The notes beneath the pieces were generated by a model. It searched no databases. It was not told the DNA's origin and saw only the letters and a list, made by a program, of their open reading frames with translations. Positions 28,213 through 36,870 of a DNA stretch of 64,000 bases are shown piece by piece. This DNA comes from Streptomyces sp. RPA4-2 (GTDB lineage Bacteria > Actinomycetota > Actinomycetes > Streptomycetales > Streptomycetaceae), in the NCBI RefSeq assembly GCF_012273515.2, contig NZ_CP050975.2, positions 6,882,001 to 6,946,000 of the forward strand, read 5' to 3'. The position numbers were made by a program, and so were the translations under genes. How positions within the stretch are numbered: position 1 is the first letter of the stretch; each line of letters opens with the position of its first letter.

Positions 28213-29148
28213 ATGACCTTGGCGAGCGCGACGAGTCGGCCGGCCGGGCACACGTCCCGCCGGGGCGGTGACCGGCGCCCCCTCGACCACGGAGCCTGGT
28301 TCCTGGTGCTGCCCGCGCTGATCCCGATCCTGGTGCTCAGCGTCGGACCGCTGCTGTACGGGATCGCACTGGCGTTCACCGACTCCCAGTCGGGCCGCAC
28401 CGCCCCCACCCGCTGGATCGGGGGCCTCAACTTCCAGGACCTGCTGCACGACACCCTGTTCTGGGACTCGTTCCGGATCGGTCTGCTGTGGGCGGTCGGG
28501 GTGACCGTGCCGCAGTTCCTCCTCGCACTCGGACTCGCCCTCCTGCTCCACCAGGAGCTCCGCTTCCGGTGGCTCGCCCGCGCCCTCGCGATCGTCCCGT
28601 GGGCCATGCCCGAGGTGGTCGTCGGCATCATCTGGCGGCTCGTCTACAACCCCGACGCGGGCGTCCTCAACGAGACGCTGCGCGACGTCGGCCTCGGCGA
28701 CGGCCGCGACTGGCTCAGCGGCCTCGGCACCGCGCTGCCCGCGGTGATCGTCGTCGGTGTCTGGGCCGGCATGCCACAGACCACGGTCGCGCTGCTCGCC
28801 GGACTGCAGAACACCCCGCGCGAACTCCACGAGGCGGCCGTGATGGACGGCGCGGGTGCCTGGCGCCGCTTCCTGACCGTCACCTGGCCCGCCCTGAGAC
28901 CGGTCGCGCTCGCCATCACGGCGCTCAACCTGATCTGGAACTTCAACTCCTTCGCCCTGGTCTACGTGCTGACCAACGGCGGCCCCGGCGGCCGTACCCG
29001 GCTGCCGATGCTCTTCGCGTACGAAGAGGCCTTCCGCTACGGGCAGTTCGGCTACGCGGCGGCGATGGGCTGTGTGATGGTCGCGGCGGTCGCGGTGATC
29101 CTCGCGATCCGGCTGGCGGCCCGGCTGGGCGGAGGTGAGGACGCGTGA
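28213..29148 (+). CDS. Sugar ABC transporter permease, MalF type
   Basis: 311-aa membrane protein with six predicted helices and the EAA loop ELHEAAVMDGAGAWRRFLTVTWP that docks the ATPase. It belongs to the carbohydrate uptake (CUT1) family. ATG 28213 has AAGGAG eight bases upstream; GTG 28207 is too close to it. The stop overlaps the start of the second permease (GTGA). No ATPase gene is present; in Streptomyces many CUT1 importers share the MsiK ATPase encoded elsewhere, which is the likely arrangement here. The sugar is unknown. Confidence 0.9.
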   Translation: MTLASATSRPAGHTSRRGGDRRPLDHGAWFLVLPALIPILVLSVGPLLYGIALAFTDSQSGRTAPTRWIGGLNFQDLLHDTLFWDSFRIGLLWAVGVTVPQFLLALGLALLLHQELRFRWLARALAIVPWAMPEVVVGIIWRLVYNPDAGVLNETLRDVGLGDGRDWLSGLGTALPAVIVVGVWAGMPQTTVALLAGLQNTPRELHEAAVMDGAGAWRRFLTVTWPALRPVALAITALNLIWNFNSFALVYVLTNGGPGGRTRLPMLFAYEEAFRYGQFGYAAAMGCVMVAAVAVILAIRLAARLGGGEDA

Positions 29149-29980
29149 GGACCCGCAAAGGAGTCCGCGCGGGCCAGTACCTCGCGCTGCTGGGCTACCT
29201 CGTCTTCCTGGGCTTCCCCTTCCTGTGGCTGATCTCCACCGCGTTCAAACCGGCCCGCGAGCTGGCTTAAGCCTCCACCCCACCTGGATCCCCCGGCACC
29301 CCACCCTCGCCAACTTCCGGCAGGCCTTCGACGAGCAGCCCCTGCTGCACGCCGCGCTCAACTCCCTGCTCGCCGCGCTCGGCGCGGCGGTGATCGCCGT
29401 ACTGATCGCGACCCCGATGGCCTACGTCATGGCCCGCCGGCGCACCGCGCTCGCGAAGGCCGCCACGGGCTGGGTCGTGGTCAGCCAGGCGTTCCCGTTC
29501 GTCCTCGTGATCATCCCGCTCTTCCTGATCCTCAAGAACCTCCACCTGATCGACTCCCGCGCCGGGCTGGTCATGGTGTACGTCGTGTGGGCGCTGCCGT
29601 TCGCGCTGTGGATGCTGGTGGGCCACGTACGGGCCGTGCCCACCGAGCTGGAGGAGGCCGCCGCGGTCGACGGGGCGGGGCGGGTGCGCACGCTGGTCTC
29701 CGTCACCGCGCCGCTGCTCGCGCCCGGCATCGTGGCGACGGCGCTCTTCGCCTTCGTCAGCGCGTGGAACGAGTTCTTCTTCGCGCTCGTCCTGCTCAAG
29801 ACGCCGCAGAAGCAGACACTGCCGGTCGTCCTGACGCACTTCATCGGGGCGGAGGGGGTCGCGGACCTCGGGCCGCTCGCCGCGGCGTCGTTCCTCGCGA
29901 CCCTGCCGTCGCTGGTCGTCTTCGCGGTCATCCAGAAGCGGATCACGGGCGGCATGTTCGCCGGGGCGGTGAAGAGCTGA
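29145..29980 (+). pseudogene. Sugar ABC transporter permease, MalG type, frameshifted
   Basis: The natural start is GTG 29145, overlapping the MalF-type stop. In that frame 41 codons encode a normal N-terminus and first helix (YLALLGYLVFLGFPFLWLIS, then TAFKPAREL) and then hit TAA at 29268-29270. The rest of the permease, beginning SLHPTWIPRHPTLANF and including EAA loop ELEEAAAVDGAGRVRTL, continues to 29980 in another frame. One missing base (or two extra) between 29262 and 29270 explains this; GGC-TTA-AGC would be restored by one C. It may be a genuine lesion, a sequencing indel, or (least likely) programmed shifting. The downstream binding-protein gene is intact. Confidence 0.8.
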
Positions 29981-31278
29981 TGCGGACGAGACCGTCGGTG
30001 CGCACGAGACTGCTGGTGGCCCTGGCCGTCATCGGCCTGCTGCTCACCTCCTGCACGGCCGGCGGGGGCGGACCGCGAGGAGTGATCACCCTCCGTTTCC
30101 AGTCCCTCGCCTGGCAGCAGGAGTCCGTCACCGCCAACAAGGAACTGGTGAAGGAGTGGAACGCCGGCCACCCGGACGTCAAGGTCGAGTACGTGCAGGG
30201 GAGTTGGGACAGCGTCCACGATCAGCTGCTCACCTCCTTCGAGGGCGGTGAGGCGCCGGACATCATCCACGATGCCTCGGACGACCTCGCGGACTTCGCG
30301 TACGGCGGCTATCTCGCGGATCTGCGCGGTCTGTTGTCCGAGCGGCTCACGTCCGACATCCCGCGGCGGAGCTGGGAGGCGGCGACCTTCGGGGGAGGGG
30401 TCTACGGCGTGCCGTTCCTCCAGGAGCCGCGCGTCCTGATCGCCGACGCCGACCGGCTGAAGAAGTCCGGCGTCCGCGTCCCGACCCCCGAGAGGCCATG
30501 GAGCTGGGGCGAGTTCCGCACGATCGCGAAGCGGCTGAGCGGCAAGGGCACCTACGGTGTCGCGTGGCCGCTCAAGGAGCCGGTCTCCGCGACGCTCAAC
30601 CTCTCCCTCTCGGCGGGCGGCCGGCTGTTCCACCGGGGCCCGGACGGCAAGGTGACCGTGCGCTTCGACGCCGCCGACGCCGTCGTTCCGAGGACCGTGC
30701 ACGACGAGGTGAACACGGACGGGAGCGCGTCGGGCGCGACGCTCGGCATGGGCGGTTCGGACACACTGCCCGGGTTCTTCGGCGGCAGGTACGCGATGGT
30801 GCCGCTCGGGTTCTCCTACCGTCAGCAGATCGCGCAGCAGGCCCCCAAGGGCTTCCACTGGCAGGTGCTGCCCGCCCCGGCCGGCGCGGACGGCCTCACC
30901 CAGGGGGTGAGCCCGCAGACCCTGTCCGTCGCGGCGGACAGTCCGCACAAGAAGGAGGCCGCCGCGTTCGTCGACTTCCTGCTCCGGCCGAAGAACATGG
31001 TCCGGCTCGCGCTCGGGGACTGGATGCTGCCCACGGGAACGCGGGCCCTGGAGGACCCCGCCCTGCACACCGCCAAGGACGGCTGGGCGACGGGCACCGC
31101 CCTCGCCTCGCACCTCCGCCCGGCGCCCGCCCAGTCCGTGCGCGGCTACCCCGAGTGGAAGGACAAGGTCGCGACCCCCGCCTTCCAGGAGTACTACAGC
31201 GGAGCGATCGGCCTGGCGGAACTCCGCAGACGACTGGTGAGGGACGGCAACCTGGTGCTGGCCCGCTACCAGCGCTGA
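29980..31278 (+). CDS. Extracellular sugar-binding lipoprotein of the ABC importer
   Basis: 432 aa. A lipoprotein signal with lipobox LLTSC (Cys about residue 25) predicts membrane anchoring outside the cell. The mature part has the family 1 solute-binding fold: VKVEYVQGSWDSVHDQLL, GEAPDIIHDASDDLADF and GVYGVPFLQEPRVL. ATG 29980 overlaps the TGA of the preceding permease, so the three genes form one coupled operon in the order permease, permease, binding protein. The ligand is probably an oligosaccharide, on family grounds only. Confidence 0.92.
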   Translation: MRTRPSVRTRLLVALAVIGLLLTSCTAGGGGPRGVITLRFQSLAWQQESVTANKELVKEWNAGHPDVKVEYVQGSWDSVHDQLLTSFEGGEAPDIIHDASDDLADFAYGGYLADLRGLLSERLTSDIPRRSWEAATFGGGVYGVPFLQEPRVLIADADRLKKSGVRVPTPERPWSWGEFRTIAKRLSGKGTYGVAWPLKEPVSATLNLSLSAGGRLFHRGPDGKVTVRFDAADAVVPRTVHDEVNTDGSASGATLGMGGSDTLPGFFGGRYAMVPLGFSYRQQIAQQAPKGFHWQVLPAPAGADGLTQGVSPQTLSVAADSPHKKEAAAFVDFLLRPKNMVRLALGDWMLPTGTRALEDPALHTAKDGWATGTALASHLRPAPAQSVRGYPEWKDKVATPAFQEYYSGAIGLAELRRRLVRDGNLVLARYQR

Positions 31279-31337
31279 CCGGCGCTGACCGGCGGGGTCC
31301 GGGAGGGCCCGGCAGCCGGTGCCGCGCGTGATTGAGG

Positions 31338-31367
31338 TTGCACGATACGTATCGTCTCGCCTACGGT
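31338..31367 (+). promoter_or_regulatory. Leaderless promoter with embedded 14-bp palindrome (MGT gene)
   Basis: TTGCAC (31338-31343) and TACGGT (31362-31367) are separated by 18 bp, and TACGGT is six bases before the ATG at 31374. The perfect palindrome ACGATACGTATCGT (31342-31355) sits in the spacer, where a bound repressor would block the polymerase. The sequence is of the kind recognised by TetR-family repressors; none is encoded nearby. Confidence 0.65.
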
Positions 31368-31373
31368 CGGGGC

Positions 31374-32573
31374 ATGACCACCCGACGCGCCCACATCGCC
31401 ATGTTCTCCATCGCCGCCCACGGGCATGTGAACCCGAGCATCGAAGTGATCCGGGAGCTCGTCGCGCGCGGGCACCGGGTCACGTACGCCGTTCCGCCCG
31501 CCTTCGCCGGGATGGTCGCCGCGACGGGGGCGGAGCCGAGGACATGGCACTCGACGCTGCCGACCGACGACGACCCGGACGCGTGGGGGACCGAGACGAT
31601 CGACCACCTCGAACCGTTCCTGGCGGACGCTCTGCAGGCCGAGCCGCAGCTCGCGGCGGCCTACGAGGGTGACGAGCCGGACCTCGTGCTGTACGACATC
31701 ACGGCCTACCCGGCCCGGGTCCTCGCCCACCGCTGGGGTGTTCCGATCGTGCAGCTCTCCCCGAGCATGGTCGCCTGGGAGGGGTACGAGGAGGAGGTCG
31801 GCAAGGCGGTCTTCGAACCGCTCAAGGGGACACCGCGCGGCCGGGCCTTCTACGAGACCTTCGCCCGCTGGATCGCCGGAAACGGCATGGACCTGAGCGT
31901 CGAGGACTTCATGGGCCGCCCCGACCGCTGCCTCGTCCTCATCCCCCGGGCCCTGCAGCCGAACGCCGACCGTGTCGACGAGGGTCGCTACACCTTCGTC
32001 GGCGGCTGCCAGGGCGACCGTGCCTCGCAGGGGGACTGGCGGCGGCCCGCGGGCGCGGAGAAGGTGCTGCTCGTCTCGCTGGGCTCCAGCTTCACCAAAC
32101 AGCCCGGGTTCTACCGCGAGTGCGTGAAGGCCTTCGGGGGTCTGCCGGGCTGGCATGTCGTGCTGCAGATCGGCAGGTTCGTCGACCCCGCGGAGCTGGG
32201 GGACGTGCCGGGCAACGTCGAAGTACGCCAGTGGGTGCCCCAGTTGGCGGTCCTGCGTCAGGCCGACGCCTTCGTCACGCACGCCGGTGCGGGCGGCAGC
32301 CAGGAAGGCCTGGCCACCGGCACACCGATGGTCGCCGTACCGCAGGCCGTCGACCAGTTCGGCAACGCCGACATGCTCCAGGCGCTGGGAGTCGCCCGCC
32401 ACCTACCGATGGCGGAGGCGACGGCCGGCACCCTGCGCGAGGCGGTCCTCTCCCTCACCGGCGACCCCGAGGTGGCGCGCCGCCTGCGGGACATCCGCGA
32501 ACAGATGGCGAAGGAGGGCGGAACACGCCGGGCGGCCGATCTCATCGAGGCCGAACTGCCCACGCCCGCTTAG
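31374..32573 (+). CDS. Macrolide-type UDP-glycosyltransferase (MGT family)
   Basis: 399-aa GT1 enzyme. The N-terminal acceptor domain starts [19 protein letters not shown]. The C-terminal donor domain ends with the sugar-nucleotide signature [19 protein letters not shown] followed by [17 protein letters not shown]. It resembles OleD/OleI and Mgt, which glycosylate and inactivate macrolides and other phenols or aglycones; the acceptor here is not known. ATG 31374 is supported by the promoter position, which leaves no 5' leader. It stands alone, followed by a convergent VOC gene. Confidence 0.9.
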   Translation: MTTRRAHIAMFSIAAHGHVNPSIEVIRELVARGHRVTYAVPPAFAGMVAATGAEPRTWHSTLPTDDDPDAWGTETIDHLEPFLADALQAEPQLAAAYEGDEPDLVLYDITAYPARVLAHRWGVPIVQLSPSMVAWEGYEEEVGKAVFEPLKGTPRGRAFYETFARWIAGNGMDLSVEDFMGRPDRCLVLIPRALQPNADRVDEGRYTFVGGCQGDRASQGDWRRPAGAEKVLLVSLGSSFTKQPGFYRECVKAFGGLPGWHVVLQIGRFVDPAELGDVPGNVEVRQWVPQLAVLRQADAFVTHAGAGGSQEGLATGTPMVAVPQAVDQFGNADMLQALGVARHLPMAEATAGTLREAVLSLTGDPEVARRLRDIREQMAKEGGTRRAADLIEAELPTPA

Positions 32574-32584
32574 GACGAGGGGGT

Positions 32585-32613
32585 CCCGCACCGGATACGC
32601 GCCGGCGTGCGGG
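32585..32613. terminator. Bidirectional hairpin between MGT and VOC genes
   Basis: Arms CCCGCAC (32585-32591) and GTGCGGG (32607-32613) with an inner CGG/CCG pair, placed 12 bp after the glycosyltransferase stop and between two convergent genes. Confidence 0.55.
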
Positions 32614-32687
32614 GGCGGCGTCGGTCCGGAGCGCCCCCGCGCCAGGCCCCCGCTCAGCCGCGTCAACAACCCCGCGGGTCGATGCAC

Positions 32688-33059
32688 CTAGCGGATGAGG
32701 GTCGTCTTCGGGCGGACCACGCAGAACTCGTTCCCCTCCGGATCGCGGAGCACGGTCCACGACTCACCGCCGCTCTGTCCGACATCAGCCCTGGTCGCGC
32801 CGAGCGCGAGAATGCGCTCGATCTCGGCCTCCCGGTCCTCCGCGGCGGACGTCAGATCAAGATGCAGACGGTTCTTGACGACCTTATGGTCCGTCACCGG
32901 CATGAAGCAGATGCCCACCGGCGCGGTTTCGTCCGGTCCGATCACGACCTCCCGCTCCCGTTCGGAAAGGATCCGCCAGTCCAGCACCTCGGCCCAGAAC
33001 CGGGCCAGGGCGGGCAGGTCATGGGCGTCGATGACGATGTGATGCAGCGAGGCGGGCAT
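32688..33059 (-). CDS. VOC superfamily (glyoxalase-like) protein
   Basis: 123 aa, one vicinal-oxygen-chelate domain: LHHIVIDAHDLPALARFWAEVL at the start and LRDPEGNEFCVVRP at the end. Metal-ligand positions include His and Glu in these segments and His in RLHLDL. Function is undetermined; members are dioxygenases, glyoxalases or antibiotic-binding proteins. Start ATG 33059; the longer upstream frame runs into a 9-bp repeat tract and is not homologous. Confidence 0.85.
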   Translation of the reverse strand: MPASLHHIVIDAHDLPALARFWAEVLDWRILSEREREVVIGPDETAPVGICFMPVTDHKVVKNRLHLDLTSAAEDREAEIERILALGATRADVGQSGGESWTVLRDPEGNEFCVVRPKTTLIR

Positions 33060-33115
33060 GTCCGCCAGTGTGCCCGGTAGCCGCCGAGGTCGCGCACGGC
33101 GCGGACCGTGTGCCG

Positions 33116-33196
33116 CACGAACAGCACGAACAGCACGAACAGCACGAATGGCATGAACGGCATGAACAGCACGGGCAGCACGGACAGCACGAACCG
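33116..33196. repeat. Nine copies of a 9-bp tandem repeat
   Basis: Unit CACGAACAG: three perfect copies then variants (CACGAATGG, CATGAACGG, CATGAACAG, CACGGGCAG, CACGGACAG, CACGAACCG). It lies upstream of the VOC start and downstream of the MMPL gene. The length is a multiple of three, so any frame across it stays open. Noncoding in my reading. Confidence 0.9.
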
Positions 33197-33242
33197 CCCG
33201 GATCGGCCGGGCCGTCCGTCCGTTCGGGGCCGCCCGCGCGAA

Positions 33243-33281
33243 GGGCCCGTCGGTCCCTCCCCGGTGGGGACCGACGGGCCC
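33243..33281 (-). terminator. Perfect 15-bp hairpin terminator of the MMPL gene
   Basis: Arms GGGCCCGTCGGTCCC (33243-33257) and GGGACCGACGGGCCC (33267-33281) enclose a nine-base loop. It starts 15 bp beyond the MMPL stop codon. Very stable, without a U-tract. Confidence 0.85.
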
Positions 33282-33295
33282 TGTCGCGGCCGGAG

Positions 33296-35566
33296 TTACA
33301 CCCCGGCCCGTTCGTCCTGCCTGGCGGGCGGCAGCGTGGCCCCCGGTGACTCGTCGTGGGTGAGGTCCGGAAGGCGGTTCAGCCACTTCGGCAGGTACCA
33401 GTTGCGCTCGCCGAGCAGAGCCATCACGGCCGGCAGCAGCACCCCGCGGATGATCGTCGCGTCGATGAGCACCGCGGCCGCCAGGCCCACACCCATCTGC
33501 TTCATGGACTGCATGGACAGCGTCCCGAAGATCGCGAAGACGGCGACCATGATGACGGCGGCGCTGGTGACGACACCGGCCGTGGTGACCACCCCGTGCC
33601 GGATCGCGTCCTTGGTGTCACGCCCCCGCAGCCGCGCCTCACGGATCCGCGAGACCACGAACACGTGGTAGTCCATCGACAGTCCGAAGAGGATCACGAA
33701 GAGGAACAGCGGCAGCCAGGTGACGATGGCGCCCACCCCCTCCGCGCCCACCAGCGAGGCGCCCCAGCCGTGCTGGAAGACGGCGACCAGGATGCCGTAG
33801 GCGGCCGCGACCGACAGGAGGTTGAGCACGATCGAGGTGATCGCGATCGTCAGCGAGCGGAACGAGAGCAGCATCAGCAGGAAGGCGAAGACGACCACGA
33901 ACGCGAAGACCGGGGTCACCGAGCCCACCAACTGGTCGTTGAAGTCGTGCGATCCGGCGACCTGCCCGGTGATCGGCGCCTGCACCCCGTCCACCGTGCC
34001 GAGCGTCGCGGGCCGCACCGTGTCGCGCAGCAGCTCCAGGCTCCTCTCCGCCTTGTCCTGGTCGGAGCCGCCCACGAGCGGGACGTAGACGAAGGCGACG
34101 TTCTGCGCCGCGTGCACCTTGATGTCGACGGGGCCGCGCGAGGCACCCGAGGAGATCGCCCGGGTACGGAAGTCGGCGAGCGCGGACCGCACGTCGGCGG
34201 CGTTGATGTCGTGCGCCTTGACGACCACCTCGGCCGGCTCGGAACCGCCCGGGAAGGCGTCGTTGACCCGGTTGTACGTCCCCACGATCGGCAGCGAGTT
34301 CCCGAACTCCTTGTCCAGCGTGAGCTGCTGGGTCTTCATACCGAGGGCGGGGGAGGCGATGGCGAGCAGCACCCCGGCCGCCACGACCAGGGAGATTCCG
34401 GGCCTGGCGAGCACGACCCGCAGCACGGCACCCCAGAAGCGGCTGCCCTCCTGACCCGGCCGGCCGTTGCCCCGGCGGCCGCCCGTGCCCCGCTTGTCCG
34501 GGTGCAGGAACGGGATGCGGCCCTTCTCCACTCGCTCCCCGAGCAGCGACAGCAGCGCGGGCAGCACGGTGACCGAGCCGACCATGGCGACCGCCACGAC
34601 CATCAGCGAGGCCAGCCCCATCGCCTCGAACTCGGCGAGTCCGGTGAAGAGCATGCCGGCCATCGCCACGCAGACTGTGACACCGGAGACGACGATGGCC
34701 CGGCCACTGGTCGCGGCGGCGATCCGCAGGGCGGTCTGCGCGTCCCGGCCGGCCTCGCGCTCCTCGCGCTCACGGCGCAGATAGAACAGGCAGTAGTCGA
34801 CCCCGACGGCCAGACCCACCAGCAGCATCACGGAGTTGGCGGTGTCGCTCATCGGCTGGAGATGGCTGACGATGCCCATCAGGCCCATCGTCGCGACGAT
34901 CGCGGTGACCGCGAGCGCCACCGGGAGCAGTGCCGCCACCAGCGCGCCGAAGGCGATCAGCAGGATGCCGAGAGCGACGGGCACGGCGGAGAGCTCGGCC
35001 TTCTGGAAGTCGTCGCCGAACGCGTCGTCGAAGGTCTTCTGCATGCTGGCGCCGCCGATCTCCTCGATCCGCAGCCCCGTGTGCTCCTTCTGCACCCCCT
35101 TGACGGCGTTCAGCACCGGCGCGACGCGATCGCCCGCGGTCTCCGAGTCGCCCCGCATGTCGAACTGCACGAGGGCGCTGCGGCCGTCCTTGGAGATCGT
35201 CTTCGTGTCGTACGGCGAGGTCACGTCCGTGACCTTGCCGGTCGCGCCGACGGCATCGACGACGGCGGCGACGGCGCCGCGGAACTCGGCGTCCGTGGAG
35301 GTGACGTTCCCGTCCTTCGCCTGGATCAGGACGCTCTCACTGGAGGGTTCCTTGATCCCCGAGTCCTCGATGATCTTCGCGGCGGTGTGCGTCTCGCCCT
35401 TGAGCTGATCGCTCTCGTTGACGTCCACGCGGCCCGCGGCCGAGCCGAGCCCCATCGCCAGTACGACGAACAGCACCCAGATTCCGACGGCGGCCCATCG
35501 GTGCCGGGCGCTCCAGCCGCCTGCCCGCGCGGCGATGCCCCGCACCCGTATGTCTCCGTTCCCCAT
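33296..35566 (-). CDS. MMPL family exporter
   Basis: 756-aa RND-superfamily membrane protein with twelve expected helices in two repeats. Each repeat begins with one helix, an extracellular domain and a five-helix bundle. Signatures: GLAVGVDYCLFYLRREREER in the first half and FGLSMDYHVFVVSRIREARL in the second, carrying the Asp-Tyr pairs used for proton coupling. Actinobacterial members export lipids or drugs; the substrate is not evident. ATG 35566 has AAGGGGG upstream. An inverted repeat 44 bp upstream may be its operator. Confidence 0.93.
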   Translation of the reverse strand: MGNGDIRVRGIAARAGGWSARHRWAAVGIWVLFVVLAMGLGSAAGRVDVNESDQLKGETHTAAKIIEDSGIKEPSSESVLIQAKDGNVTSTDAEFRGAVAAVVDAVGATGKVTDVTSPYDTKTISKDGRSALVQFDMRGDSETAGDRVAPVLNAVKGVQKEHTGLRIEEIGGASMQKTFDDAFGDDFQKAELSAVPVALGILLIAFGALVAALLPVALAVTAIVATMGLMGIVSHLQPMSDTANSVMLLVGLAVGVDYCLFYLRREREEREAGRDAQTALRIAAATSGRAIVVSGVTVCVAMAGMLFTGLAEFEAMGLASLMVVAVAMVGSVTVLPALLSLLGERVEKGRIPFLHPDKRGTGGRRGNGRPGQEGSRFWGAVLRVVLARPGISLVVAAGVLLAIASPALGMKTQQLTLDKEFGNSLPIVGTYNRVNDAFPGGSEPAEVVVKAHDINAADVRSALADFRTRAISSGASRGPVDIKVHAAQNVAFVYVPLVGGSDQDKAERSLELLRDTVRPATLGTVDGVQAPITGQVAGSHDFNDQLVGSVTPVFAFVVVFAFLLMLLSFRSLTIAITSIVLNLLSVAAAYGILVAVFQHGWGASLVGAEGVGAIVTWLPLFLFVILFGLSMDYHVFVVSRIREARLRGRDTKDAIRHGVVTTAGVVTSAAVIMVAVFAIFGTLSMQSMKQMGVGLAAAVLIDATIIRGVLLPAVMALLGERNWYLPKWLNRLPDLTHDESPGATLPPARQDERAGV

Positions 35567-35609
35567 GACGGGCCAGCCCCCTTGTGCGCGGTGACAGCCC
35601 CCTGCCGCC

Positions 35610-35627
35610 ACCTTCCGTTATGAAGGT
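35610..35627 (-). promoter_or_regulatory. Inverted repeat upstream of the MMPL gene
   Basis: ACCTTC-N6-GAAGGT, perfect 6-bp arms, 44 bp before the MMPL start codon. The size fits a TetR- or MarR-type operator. No regulator is adjacent. Confidence 0.45.
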
Positions 35628-35806
35628 ATGGCCCGGACAAGACCGTCTCCTCGTACTGCCCGGTGAACCGTCCGGCCCCCGGCTCCTCCCCGCGGACCCC
35701 GCCGTCTCCGCACTGGGGAGGATAGAAGCCCCTTACATACGAGGAGGGTTCTCGGGGATCGGGGTCAGGGTGCGGGTGTTGGTGCGGATGCGCCGGACGG
35801 CCGTCC

Positions 35807-35812
35807 TATGGT
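35807..35812 (+). promoter_or_regulatory. -10 box of a leaderless promoter (DUF1697 gene)
   Basis: TATGGT six bases before ATG 35819, with no ribosome-binding sequence between. Confidence 0.55.
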
Positions 35813-35818
35813 GAACGG

Positions 35819-36367
35819 ATGACGACGACGTACGCGGCGCTGCTGCGCGGGATCAACGTGGGTGGCAACAAGAAGGTGCCGATGGCCGAGCTCCGTACCC
35901 TCCTGCAGGGACTCGGCCACGGCGGTGTGGGCACCTATCTCCAGAGCGGGAACGCCGTCTTCTCCGCCGACCGCGGTGACGAGGACTCCCTGGCGGCCGA
36001 GTTGGCCGACGCCGTCGAGAAGCACTTCGGCTTCACCGTCGGCGTGCTGGTCCGCGACCACGCCTACCTGAGGGCCGTGCGGGAGGCGTGTCCATTCCCG
36101 GCCGCCGAACTGGAGGCCAAGCAGCTGCACGTCACCTACTTCTCCGCCCCGGTCGACCCCGGACGTTTCGCGTCGGTCGACCCGGCGGCCTTCCTGCCGG
36201 AGGACTTCCGGCTCGGCGACCGCGCCCTGTACCTGTACGCCCCTGACGGCCTCGGACGCTCCAAGCTGGCCGAGGCCCTGGCCAAGCCCAGGCTCCTCAA
36301 GGGTGTCACCGCCACCACCCGCAACTGGAACACCGTCGTCAAACTCGAGGAGCTGACAGGTGCCTGA
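35819..36367 (+). CDS. DUF1697 family protein
   Basis: 182 aa, full length for DUF1697: YAALLRGINVGGNKKVPMAE at the N-terminus, YLQSGNAVFSA, and the C-terminal ATTRNWNTVVKL. Conserved widely in bacteria, with no established biochemical function. Start by the leaderless promoter. The next gene begins inside its last codons (GTG 36360), so the two are translated together. Confidence 0.9.
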   Translation: MTTTYAALLRGINVGGNKKVPMAELRTLLQGLGHGGVGTYLQSGNAVFSADRGDEDSLAAELADAVEKHFGFTVGVLVRDHAYLRAVREACPFPAAELEAKQLHVTYFSAPVDPGRFASVDPAAFLPEDFRLGDRALYLYAPDGLGRSKLAEALAKPRLLKGVTATTRNWNTVVKLEELTGA

Positions 36368-36746
36368 CCACAATCCCGCCGTGGAGGCGGCCATCGAGGG
36401 CGAGCTGAGCCTGCTCGACGCGGAGGTCCGCCGCTCGGCGGAGCGGCTGGGAGCCCTGCTGCACCCCGGCTTCCACGAGTTCGGCTCCTCGGGCCGGCTG
36501 TGGGACCGCGCCTCGATGCTCGTGCATCTCACCTCGACGACGCGGCCGGGGTCACGGCCCATCACCGCCTCCCGCATGAAGGGCGTCCAGCTGGCGCCGG
36601 ACCTGGTCCACATCACCTTCGACACGGAGGGCGACAACGGACGTCTGGTGCACCGGAGTTCGCTGTGGTGGCGGACGGCCGACGGCTGGCGTCTGTACTT
36701 CCACCAGGGCACCCCGTTCAGTGCGGAGCCCTCGGACACAGAGTGA
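36360..36746 (+). CDS. NTF2-like / DUF4440 protein
   Basis: 128 aa with a cone-shaped NTF2-like fold predicted: LHPGFHEFGSSGRLWDRAS, LVHITFDTEG, RSSLWWRTADGWRLYFHQGTP. The family includes isomerases, hydrolases and polyketide-shaping proteins; no activity can be assigned. GTG 36360 overlaps the end of the DUF1697 gene by 8 bp. Confidence 0.85.
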   Translation: MPDHNPAVEAAIEGELSLLDAEVRRSAERLGALLHPGFHEFGSSGRLWDRASMLVHLTSTTRPGSRPITASRMKGVQLAPDLVHITFDTEGDNGRLVHRSSLWWRTADGWRLYFHQGTPFSAEPSDTE

Positions 36747-36798
36747 CCTCCCGCGCGTCCCGACAGGCGGTGTACGCGGCGACCCCGCCCGGGACGGT

Positions 36799-36841
36799 GA
36801 GGCGCGGAACCCGGGGCCCGGCCGTCCCGGGGCAGCGCCTC
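36799..36841. terminator. Bidirectional terminator between NTF2-like and aldo/keto reductase genes
   Basis: Outer arms GAGGCGC (36799-36805) and GCGCCTC (36835-36841) with inner pairing of two CCCGGG blocks. It lies in the 124-bp gap between two convergent genes. Confidence 0.6.
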
Positions 36842-36870
36842 GGCCCCGTCGCGGCCGCCAGGGGGCGGGG

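Noticed and set aside
33116-33196. A hydrophobic or His/Glu-rich small protein encoded by the 9-bp repeat
   Set aside because: All frames are open merely because the unit length is divisible by three. There is no ribosome site or conserved start.
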